A DNA stretch of 64,000 bases from Psychrobacter sp. FDAARGOS_221 (GTDB lineage Bacteria; Pseudomonadota; Gammaproteobacteria; Pseudomonadales; Moraxellaceae): positions 930,001-994,000 of the forward strand of contig NZ_NWFK02000001.1 of assembly GCF_002313155.2 (NCBI RefSeq). Reading direction: 5' to 3'. Both the position numbers and the translations under genes were made by a program. Each line of letters opens with the position of its first letter. Position 1 is the stretch's first letter. This document shows positions 43,262 through 52,984 of the stretch, piece by piece. The notes below the pieces were generated by a model. It did no database searches, had not been told where the DNA came from, and saw only the letters and a program-made list of their open reading frames with translations.

Positions 43262-44074
43262 CTAAGCATCTTTTTCATCCCGCCTAAATGTCCATGTCTT
43301 ATCATCCGATAACTCATCAACATAGTAATAGCCTGCCAAATCAAACTGCTTTAAATCGTCTGCTTTGGTGATTTTATTATCTGCGGCATATTTCACCATC
43401 AGCCCACGCGCTTTTTTGGCATAAAAACTGATTACTTTGTATTTGCCATTTTTTTCATCTTCAAAGCGAGGGGTGATTAAAGTCGCATCCAATTGTTTTT
43501 TGTTGACTGACTTAAAGTACTCATTAGACGCCAAGTTAATTAGCACATTATCCTCGCCTTGCTCGCTACTCTCCGCCATGCGCTGATTGATAACGTCAGT
43601 GATAGCATCTCCCCAGAACTGATATAAGTTATCACCATTATCATTTTTGAGCTTAGTGCCCATCTCTAAACGATAAGGCTGAATCAGATCCAATGGTTTT
43701 AATACGCCATATAATCCTGACAAAATACCCAGATGCTCATTGAGATAAATCACTGTGTCTTTATCTAAGTTATACATATCAAGACCGGTATACACATCGC
43801 CATCAAACAAATAACCGGCCGGCTTGGCATTGTCATCGGCAAACGGCTTATCTTCACTCCACGCCCAATCCTGATTACGCTGAGCATTCAGCTGTGCTAA
43901 GTCATCTGAAATACTCATCAGCTCTTGCAGATCAATCGGCTCTTTATTCTTTAAAATTTTCATCAGCTGTTGCGCCTGCTCGATTAGCTCAGGTTGGCTG
44001 TAGTAGTTACCGACATTAACCGGAACGGTATCACTTTCATTTAAGCTTTTTGCTGGAGACAGTAAGAAGTACAT
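43262..44074 (-). CDS. yaaA: Peroxide stress protein YaaA (DUF328/UPF0246)
   Basis: YaaA lowers free intracellular iron and limits damage under hydrogen peroxide stress. The 270-residue protein begins MYFLLSPAKSLNESD and includes DGDVYTGLD, LSGLYGVLKPLDLIQPYRLEMGTKL and NLASNEYFKSV, all hallmark segments of the family. In E. coli it is under OxyR; no operator is evident here. It is divergent from the transhydrogenase operon with a 676-base gap. Confidence 0.95.
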   Translation of the reverse strand: MYFLLSPAKSLNESDTVPVNVGNYYSQPELIEQAQQLMKILKNKEPIDLQELMSISDDLAQLNAQRNQDWAWSEDKPFADDNAKPAGYLFDGDVYTGLDMYNLDKDTVIYLNEHLGILSGLYGVLKPLDLIQPYRLEMGTKLKNDNGDNLYQFWGDAITDVINQRMAESSEQGEDNVLINLASNEYFKSVNKKQLDATLITPRFEDEKNGKYKVISFYAKKARGLMVKYAADNKITKADDLKQFDLAGYYYVDELSDDKTWTFRRDEKDA

Positions 44075-44375
44075 AGCGCTGTTATCCTTTTTAATTTAAA
44101 TCGTATTGATGAATAGAGATGAATAAAAATTACCCGTCATCATAGCTTTAAACAAACCGTGATTTCAATTCGCTATTGTTATCTTGGCTCTATTGTTACC
44201 TAAGCGCTATAGCTATCTAGCTGCTATGATTATCTCAGCATTGTCGTTATCCCATGACTACTCAACAACCTCTTATTCAACAGCCTCCTATTGAACTAAT
44301 TGCCAGTCAACAACCCCACCCTGCCCACTTTTAAGCACAGCAAACATACAAAATCGAAGCCAAAACCAATGTTGT

Positions 44376-44398
44376 ATAGATAACCTTATGTTATCTAT
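44376..44398. promoter_or_regulatory. Perfect nine-base dyad upstream of pntAA
   Basis: ATAGATAAC and GTTATCTAT form a perfect inverted repeat around a five-base centre, suitable for a dimeric regulator or a small hairpin. It lies about 350 bases before pntAA. Confidence 0.4.
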
Positions 44399-44506
44399 GA
44401 ATCAACTTGTCTGCAAACCCCATAAATTAAAGTTTGTGATTAAATTTTACTGGTCGGTCATGTTTCTACGATGAAATTTTCTAATTTATGTTCTTATAAT
44501 AAATCC

Positions 44507-44580
44507 TGATGATGGTTTTTGAATAACCATTTATTAAATTGATAACCTTTGGTAAGGACTTATAAAACCAAAGGTTTTTT
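44507..44580 (+). ncRNA. Candidate small RNA upstream of pntAA
   Basis: A TATAAT box (44495-44500) is followed by about 75 bases that contain two hairpins: ATGGTT/AACCAT (44512-44530) and AACCTTTGGT/ACCAAAGGTT (44544-44575) ending in TTTTTT. The -35 element is weak. It contains no coding frame and ends about 170 bases before pntAA. Confidence 0.35.
44544..44580 (+). terminator. Intrinsic terminator in the pntAA leader region
   Basis: AACCTTTGGT pairs with ACCAAAGGTT, followed by six T residues. No coding gene precedes it on this strand for 1.3 kb, so it ends either a small RNA or a pnt leader transcript. Confidence 0.7.
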
Positions 44581-44750
44581 AATCCCGGACCGTTTTTATA
44601 TCGCTATATATATCACTATTTACACCGTTATCTTTGAAGTCACAGTCTTATATTGGCGCAGCTTTTTAGACGACAGTTAGGGTATTTAACAGCGCATAGA
44701 TATTTAAAGACGTATACAGATCCAGATCCACCAACACGCTAGGAGCAAAC

Positions 44751-45884
44751 ATGATAATAGGCACAATTCAAGCCAAGCAAGAATTTGAAGGTCGCGTTGC
44801 CATTACTCCAGACTCAGTCAAAAAACTGGTCAAGCTAGGACATGAAGTCATTATTGAATCTGGTGCAGGTCAACATGCCTATTACGATGACAATGCCTAC
44901 CTAAATGCTGGTGCAAAAGTTGCCAGTGAGTCTGATGTACTGCGTCAAGCACAAATCATATGTGTGGTGCAAAACCTAACTGCAGAGCAAATTGCTCAAT
45001 TGGGCAATAACAGCATCGTCATCGGTATGTTAGATCTCTATCGAAACGACCAATTAGACAACTATGCCAAGCAAGGCACCACAGCCTTCGCTATGGAGCT
45101 GTTACCTCGAACCCTATCACGAGCACAGAACATGGACGTGCTGTCTTCACAAGCCAACCTAGCCGGTTATAAAGCGGTATTGATGGCGGCCAATGATTAT
45201 GCCCGCCCTTTCCCCATGTTCATGACCTCAGCAGGCACCGTTAAGCCAGCTAAAGTGGTGGTGCTTGGTGTCGGCGTTGCTGGGCTACAAGCCATTGCGA
45301 CCGCTAAACGTCTAGGCGCTGTGGTGGAAGCCAGTGATCTGCGTCCTTCAGTAAAAGAGCAAGTAGAATCATTGGGCGGTAAATGGCTGGATGTGCCGAT
45401 GAGCGATGAAGAAAAGGAAAAAGCCAAGTCAACCGGTGGTTATGCTTGGGTGCCTTCAGAGCAGTACATGAAAGATCAAGCAGCGGTAGTCGATAAGGCA
45501 GTGTCTAATGCCGATATCGTGATTACTACTGCACAGATTCCAGGTCGCAATGCACCAAGATTGGTTCATAAAACCACGCTGGATAAGATGAAAGCTGGCT
45601 CAGTACTCATTGATATGGCAGCAAGCTCTGGCGGTAACGTTGAAGGTACTGTCGCTGGTGAAACGGTCGTAACTGATAACCAGGTTCGCATTGTCGGTGC
45701 AGCCAATATCCCAGCTACTCTAGCTGCCCAATCATCAGACCTATATGCCAATAACTTGGTGAACTTTATTACGACTTTATTCGATAAAGAAAATGACAAT
45801 GCACTGCACATCAACCTTGAAGATGAAATCCAAGGCGCGTTGGCAGTGACTCATGGCGGCGAGGTGCGCCTGCAGCGTCGCTAG
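44751..45884 (+). CDS. pntAA: NAD(P) transhydrogenase subunit alpha part 1
   Basis: It forms the soluble NAD(H)-binding domain I of the proton-translocating transhydrogenase, which makes NADPH from NADH using the proton gradient. The 377-residue protein has the N-terminal EFEGRVAITPDSVKKLVKLG, the nucleotide-binding VVVLGVGVAGLQAIATAKRLG and RNAPRLVHKTTLDKMKAGSV with IDMAASSGGN. Domain I stands as a separate polypeptide, the three-gene organisation known from Rhodospirillum, rather than fused as in E. coli PntA. AGGAG precedes the ATG. Confidence 0.95.
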   Translation: MIIGTIQAKQEFEGRVAITPDSVKKLVKLGHEVIIESGAGQHAYYDDNAYLNAGAKVASESDVLRQAQIICVVQNLTAEQIAQLGNNSIVIGMLDLYRNDQLDNYAKQGTTAFAMELLPRTLSRAQNMDVLSSQANLAGYKAVLMAANDYARPFPMFMTSAGTVKPAKVVVLGVGVAGLQAIATAKRLGAVVEASDLRPSVKEQVESLGGKWLDVPMSDEEKEKAKSTGGYAWVPSEQYMKDQAAVVDKAVSNADIVITTAQIPGRNAPRLVHKTTLDKMKAGSVLIDMAASSGGNVEGTVAGETVVTDNQVRIVGAANIPATLAAQSSDLYANNLVNFITTLFDKENDNALHINLEDEIQGALAVTHGGEVRLQRR

Positions 45885-46052
45885 TCCTTCACTTACTCAA
45901 TCAAAACATACGCCATTTTATTTTTAATCTGAATGATTTTGGAGCTGATTTTGATTTGGCTTAGATTGAGAAGGACAAGCAATAACAAGCAACCCAGTAA
46001 TATCAAACACGGACATAACTTTTTAAGTTAAGAAAGACATTAGGAGAACACT

Positions 46053-46442
46053 ATGCTTGCTACGCTATTAGCAACCGCACCAATGGGGGTGGCTGTCACA
46101 GGGGGCACCCCTTTTGTGGCAATCTTTACCATCTTCGTTTTGGCCATCTTCGTTGGTTACTATGTCGTCTGGGGCGTTACCCCTGCCCTGCATACCCCAC
46201 TCATGGCGGTCACCAATGCCTTATCGAGTATCGTCATCGTTGGTGCCATGTTACAAACTACCCATATTGATGGCAGCGCCATTTCTTTGACCAGTGTGTT
46301 GGGCGCTTTTGCCGTATTTTTGGCCAGTATCAATATCTTCGGTGGCTTTGCGGTAACCGAACGTATGCTTGCCATGTTTAAACCCAAGGAAAAAAAGGCC
46401 AAGCCGACTGATGCCGCCAACGCACAAGGAGACGACGTATGA
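46053..46442 (+). CDS. pntAB: NAD(P) transhydrogenase subunit alpha part 2
   Basis: The short membrane part of the alpha subunit (129 residues). Four helices contain [26 protein letters not shown], which is conserved in the transmembrane domain II, and [15 protein letters not shown] near the C-terminus. It lies about 170 bases after pntAA, with AGGAG before the ATG. Its stop overlaps the pntB start in an ATGA arrangement, so the two membrane subunits are probably translated in a coupled way. Confidence 0.94.
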   Translation: MLATLLATAPMGVAVTGGTPFVAIFTIFVLAIFVGYYVVWGVTPALHTPLMAVTNALSSIVIVGAMLQTTHIDGSAISLTSVLGAFAVFLASINIFGGFAVTERMLAMFKPKEKKAKPTDAANAQGDDV

Positions 46443-47851
46443 ATGAGGTAACTGACTTAGCACAAATGAACTGGGTTGCTGCTCATGCAGATTGGTTTTA
46501 TCTGGTTGGTGCCATCCTATTTATCTTAACTCTACGTGGTCTATCTAGCCCAAAAACAGCGATTCGCGGTAACCGCTTTGGTATGGCAGCAATGGCCATC
46601 GCCGTATTAACCACCTTTTTCTTAGCTGAAGGTCCAGTACTGTGGCTCATCATTGGTGCGATGATATTAGGCGCTGCCGTTGGTATGTGGAAGGCGAAAA
46701 CGGTTGCGATGACGCAAATGCCTGAGACCGTAGCACTGATGCACTCTTTTGTTGGTTTGGCAGCCGTGGCTATTGCACTGGCGACCGTATTACACACCGG
46801 TCAAGAGCACAGCACCATTGCTCGCATTGAGCTGTTTATCGGTTGTTTCATTGGTGCCATTACCTTCTCTGCGTCTGTCTTCGCTTTTGGTAAATTAGCA
46901 GCAAAGAAGTGGGCAAAAACTGTCACTGGCGGTTGGGTTAAGCCATTACAGCTGATTTTATTTGTGGCCATGATTGCCTTTGGCGGCATCTACTTCATCA
47001 CCGAGTCTATGCCTGCGTTCTATGCAATGACTATCTTGGCTGTACTGTTCGGTTGGATGTGGATTGCACCGATTGGCGGCGGTGATATGCCAGTGGTTGT
47101 GTCTTTATTGAACTCATTTTCAGGTTGGGCAGCAGCAGGTATTGGTTTTACCTTAGGTAACTCAATGCTAATCATTGCTGGCTCTTTGGTTGGTTCATCT
47201 GGTGCCATTTTATCTTACATCATGTGTAAGGCCATGAACCGCTCACTGGTTAATGTGTTATTCGGCGGCATGGGGACTGCAGCAGCAGCGGCTGGTGATG
47301 ACGATGGCGCACCAAAAACTTACAAATCAGGCTCTGCTGAAGATGCTGGCTTCTTAATGAGTAACGCCAGTGATGTGATCATTGTTCCAGGTTATGGTAT
47401 GGCACAAGGTCGCGCGCAAAATGCGGTAAAAGAGCTTTATGAGCTGCTTAAAGATGAAGGTGTTAATGTACGCTTTGCGATTCACCCTGTCGCCGGTCGT
47501 ATGCCGGGTCACATGAACGTACTATTGGCAGAAGCTGATGTGCCTTATGACGACATCTTAGAGATGGATGAAATTAACTCAGACTTCCCAAGCACTGACG
47601 TGGTATTGGTGATCGGTGCTAACGACGTGGTGAACCCATCGGCAAAAGATGATCCAAACTCACCTATCTTTGGTATGCCAATTCTAGAAGCATCTAAAGC
47701 GCAAACAGTTATGGTCATCAAGCGCTCAATGAGCACAGGTTATGCCGGCCTTGATAACCCACTGTTTTATTTAGATAAGACCATGATGATCTTTGGTGAT
47801 GCTAAGAAAATGGTTGAAGAAATGGTACGCACCATCAATGGCGGTCACTAA
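46439..47851 (+). CDS. pntB: NAD(P) transhydrogenase subunit beta
   Basis: The membrane subunit that carries part of the proton channel and the NADP(H)-binding domain III. Of 470 residues, about 1-265 form nine helices and 300-470 form the soluble domain with [40 protein letters not shown] and [18 protein letters not shown], the standard domain III motifs. Its start overlaps the pntAB stop by four bases. A hairpin with a UUCG loop ends the operon. Confidence 0.96.
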   Translation: MNEVTDLAQMNWVAAHADWFYLVGAILFILTLRGLSSPKTAIRGNRFGMAAMAIAVLTTFFLAEGPVLWLIIGAMILGAAVGMWKAKTVAMTQMPETVALMHSFVGLAAVAIALATVLHTGQEHSTIARIELFIGCFIGAITFSASVFAFGKLAAKKWAKTVTGGWVKPLQLILFVAMIAFGGIYFITESMPAFYAMTILAVLFGWMWIAPIGGGDMPVVVSLLNSFSGWAAAGIGFTLGNSMLIIAGSLVGSSGAILSYIMCKAMNRSLVNVLFGGMGTAAAAAGDDDGAPKTYKSGSAEDAGFLMSNASDVIIVPGYGMAQGRAQNAVKELYELLKDEGVNVRFAIHPVAGRMPGHMNVLLAEADVPYDDILEMDEINSDFPSTDVVLVIGANDVVNPSAKDDPNSPIFGMPILEASKAQTVMVIKRSMSTGYAGLDNPLFYLDKTMMIFGDAKKMVEEMVRTINGGH

Positions 47852-48488
47852 TTTTGCTGTTAACTGACCAATAACTGACCAAGCACTTACTGGCTTGATT
47901 AACCAAATCAGTTATTCATCTATTCTGTAAACAATAAAGACAGCTTCGGCTGTCTTTATTTGTTTTAAGACTCATACTTTATTATCAAAACAATTAAGCG
48001 CTTTGTGCTTGAGTCTTGTGTATAACATTCAATCAATAATTAACCAATGTTCAATCAATTCTCAATCAATACCTAGTCAAGAATGAGTTTGCATAAATCT
48101 TATTTAACGCAATAGCGTAACTGTTGGTAGCTTGCCAGTTATATTGATTACTCAAAGTGAGTGCCTGGCTAAGATTAGAAAGGATTACTAACAAAACACC
48201 TCCAATAGCACCCTTGGAAATGTAACAAGTTATGACCATATATAAGGTATAGTAGCCACTATTCGCTAGATGCAGCAGGATAAGCAGAAACAACAATCAC
48301 AAATCAGCTATCCATGTTTAACTTTAATCAGGTGCTTTAACGTGACACTTAAAACTGGACGTCAGATTAGACGTTTTAAGTTTTAACACCAATATAGGCT
48401 ATACCCCTATTCAGTCTGACAATTCATTTAAGTCGATTAAATTAATCAATTAAGTCAAATAATCTATTCTAATAAGGATAACACTATC
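47852..48488. other. Intergenic region between pntB and the DUF3108 gene
   Basis: 637 bases without a supported gene. The left end holds the pntB terminator. TCAATCAAT recurs three times around 48030-48070. At 48348-48380 CTTAAAAC and GTTTTAAG form an eight-pair stem in the presumed leader of the downstream gene. Confidence 0.6.
47933..47966 (+). terminator. Terminator of the pnt operon
   Basis: AATAAAGACAGC and GCTGTCTTTATT pair perfectly around a TTCG tetraloop, followed by TGTTTT, about 80 bases past pntB. Confidence 0.9.
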
Positions 48489-49202
48489 ATGTTAAACACA
48501 TTAAAAAATATCAAAACATCAAAAATCGCAGCAGGTATTGGTCTGGCCGCAGCAGCCACTATGGCAGCCGCTCCAGCAATGGCCGCTGACCTTGCGCCAT
48601 CTACCGCAGACTACACTTTCAGTGTCGATAACAAATACAATGGTACTGGTACACGTACTTTGACTAAATCAGGTAATACTTGGAACTATAAAGTGAATGC
48701 CCGCGTCTCTGGTGTGGCAACTGCCAACCAAAATAGCACCTTTACTTTAAGTGGTAATACGGTCATTCCGGTTAAAGCCAGTACTTCATACCGCCTGTTT
48801 GGTATCGGCCGTACGCATAACATGAGCTTTAGCAACTCTGGTAAAAAAGTAACCAGTACTTACCGTGGCAAAACTCACAACTTATCGTCATCATCAACCG
48901 CATTGGATGACTTAAGCCTAGAGGCACAAATCAGACAAGACCTGTTAAACGGTAAATTTACCGGTAACTACTACATGGTAAAAAAAGATAAAATCGAAAG
49001 AACACCATTCAAAAAAGTAGGCAACACCAAGGTTACTGTGCCTGCTGGTACCTATAATACCGTACGTGTTGACCGTGTCCATGATGACAAAGACCGTACC
49101 ACCAGCTTCTGGTTAGCTCCTAGCCTAAACTATCTACCTGTAAAAGTTGTACAGAATGATGATGGCAAAAAAATTGAAATGGAACTAACCAAAGTTCGTT
49201 AA
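48489..49202 (+). CDS. Secreted DUF3108-family protein
   Basis: A 237-residue exported protein with a clear Sec signal: KIAAGIGLAAAATMAAAPAMAA, cleavage after AMA at about residue 32. The mature part is beta-rich, with STADYTFSVDNKYNGTGTRT near the start and VPAGTYNTVRVDR plus TTSFWLAPSLNYLPVKV near the end, the pattern of DUF3108. These are thought to be periplasmic beta-barrel-like proteins of unknown function. AAGGA lies before the ATG. It is monocistronic with its own terminator. Confidence 0.85.
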   Translation: MLNTLKNIKTSKIAAGIGLAAAATMAAAPAMAADLAPSTADYTFSVDNKYNGTGTRTLTKSGNTWNYKVNARVSGVATANQNSTFTLSGNTVIPVKASTSYRLFGIGRTHNMSFSNSGKKVTSTYRGKTHNLSSSSTALDDLSLEAQIRQDLLNGKFTGNYYMVKKDKIERTPFKKVGNTKVTVPAGTYNTVRVDRVHDDKDRTTSFWLAPSLNYLPVKVVQNDDGKKIEMELTKVR

Positions 49203-49254
49203 TTAAGTTATAAATGAATGGGCCATTTAAAACACCCATCATGAATTTATAGTA

Positions 49255-49291
49255 CAAAAAAAGGAAGCATCTCACGGATGCTTCCTTTTTT
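49255..49291. terminator. Terminator between the DUF3108 gene and the TRAP permease gene
   Basis: AAAAAAGGAAGCATC and GATGCTTCCTTTTTT form a 15-pair stem with a four-base loop and A/T flanks that can end both convergent transcripts. Confidence 0.92.
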
Positions 49292-49338
49292 ATGTCACTT
49301 ATTTTCAGTTCTTTTAAGTTAGTTCAATTATTTACAAC

Positions 49339-51468
49339 TTAAGCATGAGGCATTTGACCAAGCTTAACTTTGTGACGCTTGGCTTGTAACCAGTAGATAA
49401 CCGCATACAAACTAACACCTATCACATAGCTCACATATTCATGTGGCAAGTTAAACCACTCTTGAACCATATTCGGTATCATCATCAGCAAGGTAATGAT
49501 AATCAGTAAAATTACCTCTAGCCAATTGGTTTGAACACGAATCCAGCGCTGAGTGGCTGAAGAGAACGCCAACATACCAAGCACTGCTGTTGCAAAAATA
49601 AGCGCAATTTCAAATGGATTGGTAATCCACTGCCAACCTGATGGATCTTTGGGATTTGCAGGGTCAACACCATCAATCAATAACAGCTTACTGTTGAAGA
49701 AGAACATAAAAGGTAAGATTGCGGTACGGATATCGTAGGCAAAACCTTGGATACCAGTTTTGATCGGATCGGATTTTGCAATCCCCGCAGCCGCATAAGC
49801 TGCCATCCCCACCGGCGGTGTATCATCCGCCAAAATACCAAAGTAGAACACAAATAAATGCGCTGCAATAGCTGGTACCATATAACCTAAATCACCACTT
49901 AGACCTAGAATAACCGGCGCTGTTAATGATGCCATTACGATATAGTTTGCCGTTGTTGGCAGACCCATACCTAATACCAAACAGACCACAGCGGTTAATG
50001 CTAATACCGCTAAGATGTAGCCGCCTGACATGACTTCAATCACATCGGCCAAGATCAGGCCAATACCTGTAATGGTCACTGAGCCTACTACGATACCAGC
50101 TACTGCTGTTGCAATCGCAATAGGTACCATGTTTTTGGCACCGTTCACCATACCTGCACAGATATCGACAATGGCTGTTTTTAAGTTTTCAACAAAATTC
50201 AGACCATTTTTTGCCCACAACGATTTAACAAAGGGCTGAACCACCATAATCGCCATCAATACCATAATACCGTTAAATGCGGCACGCTGTGGCGACATAC
50301 GCAGTACAACTAAGGTGTACATCAGATAGAACACTGGCAGTAAGAAATGCAAACCACTAACGAACACAGTCCAAACTTTAGGCAAACGATCTTTGGCTTC
50401 ACCTTTAATACCTAACTTTTTGGCTTCTAAATGCACAATGTAGAACAGCGCAATATAGCTGACAAATGCAGGAATGGCAGCGGCCATAATTACGCCCGCA
50501 TAATCCATGCCCAAAAACTCAGCAATAATAAAGGCGGCTGCCCCCATGATTGGCGGCATAAGCTGACCGTTGGTCGATGCTGCTACCTCTACCGATGCTG
50601 CTTTATGCGCTGGGAAACCCAAACACTTCATCAGCGGGATGGTGAAGGTACCGGTTGTCACAGTGTTAGCGATTGATGAGCCTGAAATAATACCCATCAT
50701 GCCAGAAGCGGCAACCGATGCTTTAGCTGGGCCCCCGTCAAAGCGACCTAACGCCGCATAAGCCAAATCGATAAAGTATTTACCGGCCCCTGCGCGCTCT
50801 AGCAGTCCACCGAATAATACAAACAAGAAGACATAGCTGGCACTAACGCCGAGTGGCACACCAAAGATACCTTCGGTGGTCAAGAACATCTGCCCCATCA
50901 TCTTATTAACGCTGGCGCCTTTATGGGCAATCATGTCTGGCATGAACTGACCAAATTTGACGTAAGCCAAGAATGCGATAGCAATAATGGCCAACGCTGG
51001 GCCCAAAGCACGTCTTGATGCCATCAGTAACAGCACAATACCGGCTATTGCCACCCACACATCCATCGGTATCCACGCACCAGAGCGGGCGTTGAGCGCA
51101 TCATAAAATATAAAGATGTACAGCGAGGTTGCCGCTGCTATTAGACCCAGTGCGTAGTTCCAAATAGGAATACTGCTCATGGTTCGCTTGGTACGAAACA
51201 TGGGATACATCAAGAACGTCATCAATAACGCAAACGCCAAGTGAATCGACCTAACAAACACATCGTTAAAGGGAATTAATACAACGTATAGTTGAAAAAA
51301 CGACCATAAGAAGGCGATAACACCAATAATAATATAACCAAAAGAGTTGGTCGGTAATACGCGTTTACCTTCAAGCACGTCTGCTTCATCAATGTGTACT
51401 GTGCTATCTGCGTTAATAGCTTGTGAGGCATCGGTAATATCTGTAGCCTCAGAGGGGTGTTTATTCAT
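49339..51468 (-). CDS. TRAP transporter fused permease (TAXI type)
   Basis: A secondary transporter that imports solutes with Na+. The 709-residue protein fuses the small and large TRAP membrane subunits: about 4-6 helices (residues 30-200) and then the DctM-like part with GGLLERAGAGKYFIDLAYAA, GSSIANTVTTGTFTIPLMK, VLGMGLPTTANYIVMASLTA and FGILADDTPPVGMAAYAAAG. The frame opens at 51522, but the ATG at 51468 with TTGGAGA ahead is preferred. Its partner receptor gene lies directly upstream, separated by a hairpin with a U run. TAXI substrates are often glutamate or other acids; here it is not known. Confidence 0.92.
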   Translation of the reverse strand: MNKHPSEATDITDASQAINADSTVHIDEADVLEGKRVLPTNSFGYIIIGVIAFLWSFFQLYVVLIPFNDVFVRSIHLAFALLMTFLMYPMFRTKRTMSSIPIWNYALGLIAAATSLYIFIFYDALNARSGAWIPMDVWVAIAGIVLLLMASRRALGPALAIIAIAFLAYVKFGQFMPDMIAHKGASVNKMMGQMFLTTEGIFGVPLGVSASYVFLFVLFGGLLERAGAGKYFIDLAYAALGRFDGGPAKASVAASGMMGIISGSSIANTVTTGTFTIPLMKCLGFPAHKAASVEVAASTNGQLMPPIMGAAAFIIAEFLGMDYAGVIMAAAIPAFVSYIALFYIVHLEAKKLGIKGEAKDRLPKVWTVFVSGLHFLLPVFYLMYTLVVLRMSPQRAAFNGIMVLMAIMVVQPFVKSLWAKNGLNFVENLKTAIVDICAGMVNGAKNMVPIAIATAVAGIVVGSVTITGIGLILADVIEVMSGGYILAVLALTAVVCLVLGMGLPTTANYIVMASLTAPVILGLSGDLGYMVPAIAAHLFVFYFGILADDTPPVGMAAYAAAGIAKSDPIKTGIQGFAYDIRTAILPFMFFFNSKLLLIDGVDPANPKDPSGWQWITNPFEIALIFATAVLGMLAFSSATQRWIRVQTNWLEVILLIIITLLMMIPNMVQEWFNLPHEYVSYVIGVSLYAVIYWLQAKRHKVKLGQMPHA

Positions 51469-51507
51469 GGTATTCTCCAAAATTATTTGGCCGACAGAAA
51501 TCGTTTC

Positions 51508-51542
51508 AAAAAAAATAAGCACAGGTCAATAAACCTATGCTT
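51508..51542 (-). terminator. Attenuating terminator between the TAXI receptor and TRAP permease genes
   Basis: On the minus strand AAGCATAGGT and ACCTGTGCTT pair (one mismatch) around TTATTG, followed by A and eight T residues. It lies between two genes that must function together, so it probably lets only part of the transcripts through. Confidence 0.8.
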
Positions 51543-51572
51543 ACTCATTAACCTAACCCACCATAATTTGAC

Positions 51573-52586
51573 TTATGATGTAGCGTTGGCTGCAACAATT
51601 CCTGCTTTTTCGAATACCGCTGCTGCTGCAGGATGTTGTGGTACTGCTAAGCCTTCTAATAAAGACTCTTTAGTGATGCTCTTATAAGCAGGATGTGACT
51701 CTTTGAACTCGTCAAAGTTATCTAAGATAGCCTGAGTGATAGCCGCTACTGCATCATCAGCCATATCTTCACGTGTTACCAACACTGCTTTTACACCAAT
51801 ACTTGGTACGTCTTGCTCAACGCCTTCATAGTACTCTGCTAAGATAGTACCTTTGGCATAATATGGGTTTTCTGCTACTAGCTCATCAACACCAGGACCA
51901 TCGATAGGTACTAGGTCAATCTCTACTGAGTTAGCCGCATCTTTAATGTTAGCGGTTGGGTGACCAACCATATAGAAGTAACCATCAACCTTTTTATCTT
52001 TAAGCATGGTTGGGCCTTCTGATGCTTTGAGCTCATTAGCAAAAGCAAGATCATCAATACTGATACCACTGGCTTCAAACACAGCTTCAGCTGTCATACG
52101 GTTACCACTGCCTGGTACGTCAACGTTAATCTTTTTACCTTTAACGTCCATCAATGTCTTAATGCCAGAATCTTTACGAACGATTAATGACAGTAACTCA
52201 GGATAGATAGCAAGTACACTGCGTAGCTCAGGAACCGGTGCATCAGCGAATTTGCCTTCACCATTTAGAGCCTGATAAGCCGTGTCACTTTGAGCGATAC
52301 CAAAGTCAAGCTCGCCTGCTTTGATAGTGTTTACGTTATAAACAGAACCACCAGTTGATTCTACTGAACAGCGAATTGGAGATTCAGCTGCTTTTACCAT
52401 GCGGCAGATAGCGCCACCAGTAGGATAATAAGTACCTGTTACGCCGCCAGTACCAATAGTAATAAATTTGGTTTCGCTGGTTTCAGCTGATGCGTCGCCA
52501 TTTGCAGTCTCTTCTGCAGGTTGAGAGCAACCTGTCATCATTAACATACCAAGCGCAAGTGCAGATAGAGAAGGAAATAATTTCAT
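51573..52586 (-). CDS. TAXI-family TRAP transporter substrate-binding lipoprotein
   Basis: The extracytoplasmic receptor of the adjacent TRAP transporter. The signal ends in a lipobox, MTGC, with Cys19, followed by a Glu/Ala-rich linker. The TAXI landmark is present: TIGTGGVTGTYYPTGGAICR (residues about 46-65), then CSVESTGGSVYNVNTIKAGE and FGIAQSDTAYQA. Of 337 residues the rest forms a two-lobed receptor. Being lipid-anchored is less common than soluble for TRAP receptors. Upstream lie a 12-base tandem repeat and about 400 bases of intergenic DNA. Confidence 0.92.
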   Translation of the reverse strand: MKLFPSLSALALGMLMMTGCSQPAEETANGDASAETSETKFITIGTGGVTGTYYPTGGAICRMVKAAESPIRCSVESTGGSVYNVNTIKAGELDFGIAQSDTAYQALNGEGKFADAPVPELRSVLAIYPELLSLIVRKDSGIKTLMDVKGKKINVDVPGSGNRMTAEAVFEASGISIDDLAFANELKASEGPTMLKDKKVDGYFYMVGHPTANIKDAANSVEIDLVPIDGPGVDELVAENPYYAKGTILAEYYEGVEQDVPSIGVKAVLVTREDMADDAVAAITQAILDNFDEFKESHPAYKSITKESLLEGLAVPQHPAAAAVFEKAGIVAANATS

Positions 52587-52704
52587 GATAATCGTCCTAG
52601 TTGATCAAACTTCAAACTTAATTTGAATATTTAAACTTTATTTATGTAAGGTTAAAACTAAGTTATAGACTGCCTTGTCATACGAAAACTTATAGACCAC
52701 CATT

Positions 52705-52728
52705 GGGTATTAAGCTGGGTATTAAGCT
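52705..52728. repeat. 12-base tandem repeat GGGTATTAAGCT
   Basis: Two exact copies (52705-52716, 52717-52728) followed by a partial third (GGTAAT), about 120 bases upstream of the TAXI gene. Confidence 0.7.
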
Positions 52729-52860
52729 GGTAATAAAAAGATACAATTCATAACAATTAGTTTCAATGGCTCCATACTATTATAGTTTTATATACAAGTC
52801 CAGTGTTTATCCATATAGATAAGACATAAACAACCCATTTTTAGGGCATAAATAACAGAT

Positions 52861-52891
52861 ATAAAAAAGGCGAGCCTGCTATGACTCGCCT
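52861..52891 (-). terminator. Terminator after the wrbA-DUF2069 pair
   Basis: AGGCGAG and CTCGCCT form a perfect seven-pair stem, followed on the minus strand by TTTTTT, about 95 bases past the DUF2069 gene. Confidence 0.8.
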
Positions 52892-52984
52892 GATTTTGCG
52901 CTCAAAATATCTCAAATAATTTCTAAGATTAGTTGTCGTTATTTATTAAACATCGATTTTAATTTGTTTAAACAGACACCTCTG

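Larger units (their letters stand above)
44075..44750. other. Intergenic region between yaaA and pntAA
   Basis: 676 bases without a convincing gene. It contains a perfect dyad ATAGATAAC-N5-GTTATCTAT (44376-44398), a TATAAT at 44495-44500, and two hairpins ending in a T run (44512-44530 and 44544-44580) that could form a small RNA. A 26-codon frame at 44254-44334 has no ribosome site. Confidence 0.65.
52587..52984. other. Intergenic region upstream of the TAXI receptor gene
   Basis: About 400 bases without a gene. It holds the presumed promoter of the TRAP genes, a tandem repeat at 52705-52728 and a minus-strand terminator at 52861-52891 for the DUF2069 gene. Confidence 0.65.

Noticed and set aside
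44254..44334. 26-codon frame (Gln/Pro-rich) between yaaA and pntAA
   Set aside because: No ribosome site and too short for support by sequence alone.
44751..47851. Possible frameshift splitting PntA
   Set aside because: The three-gene pnt layout is a known natural arrangement; each gene has its own ribosome site and full family length.
48066..48296. 76-codon hydrophobic minus-strand frame after pntB
   Set aside because: It needs a TTG start without a ribosome site and lies in AT-rich DNA.
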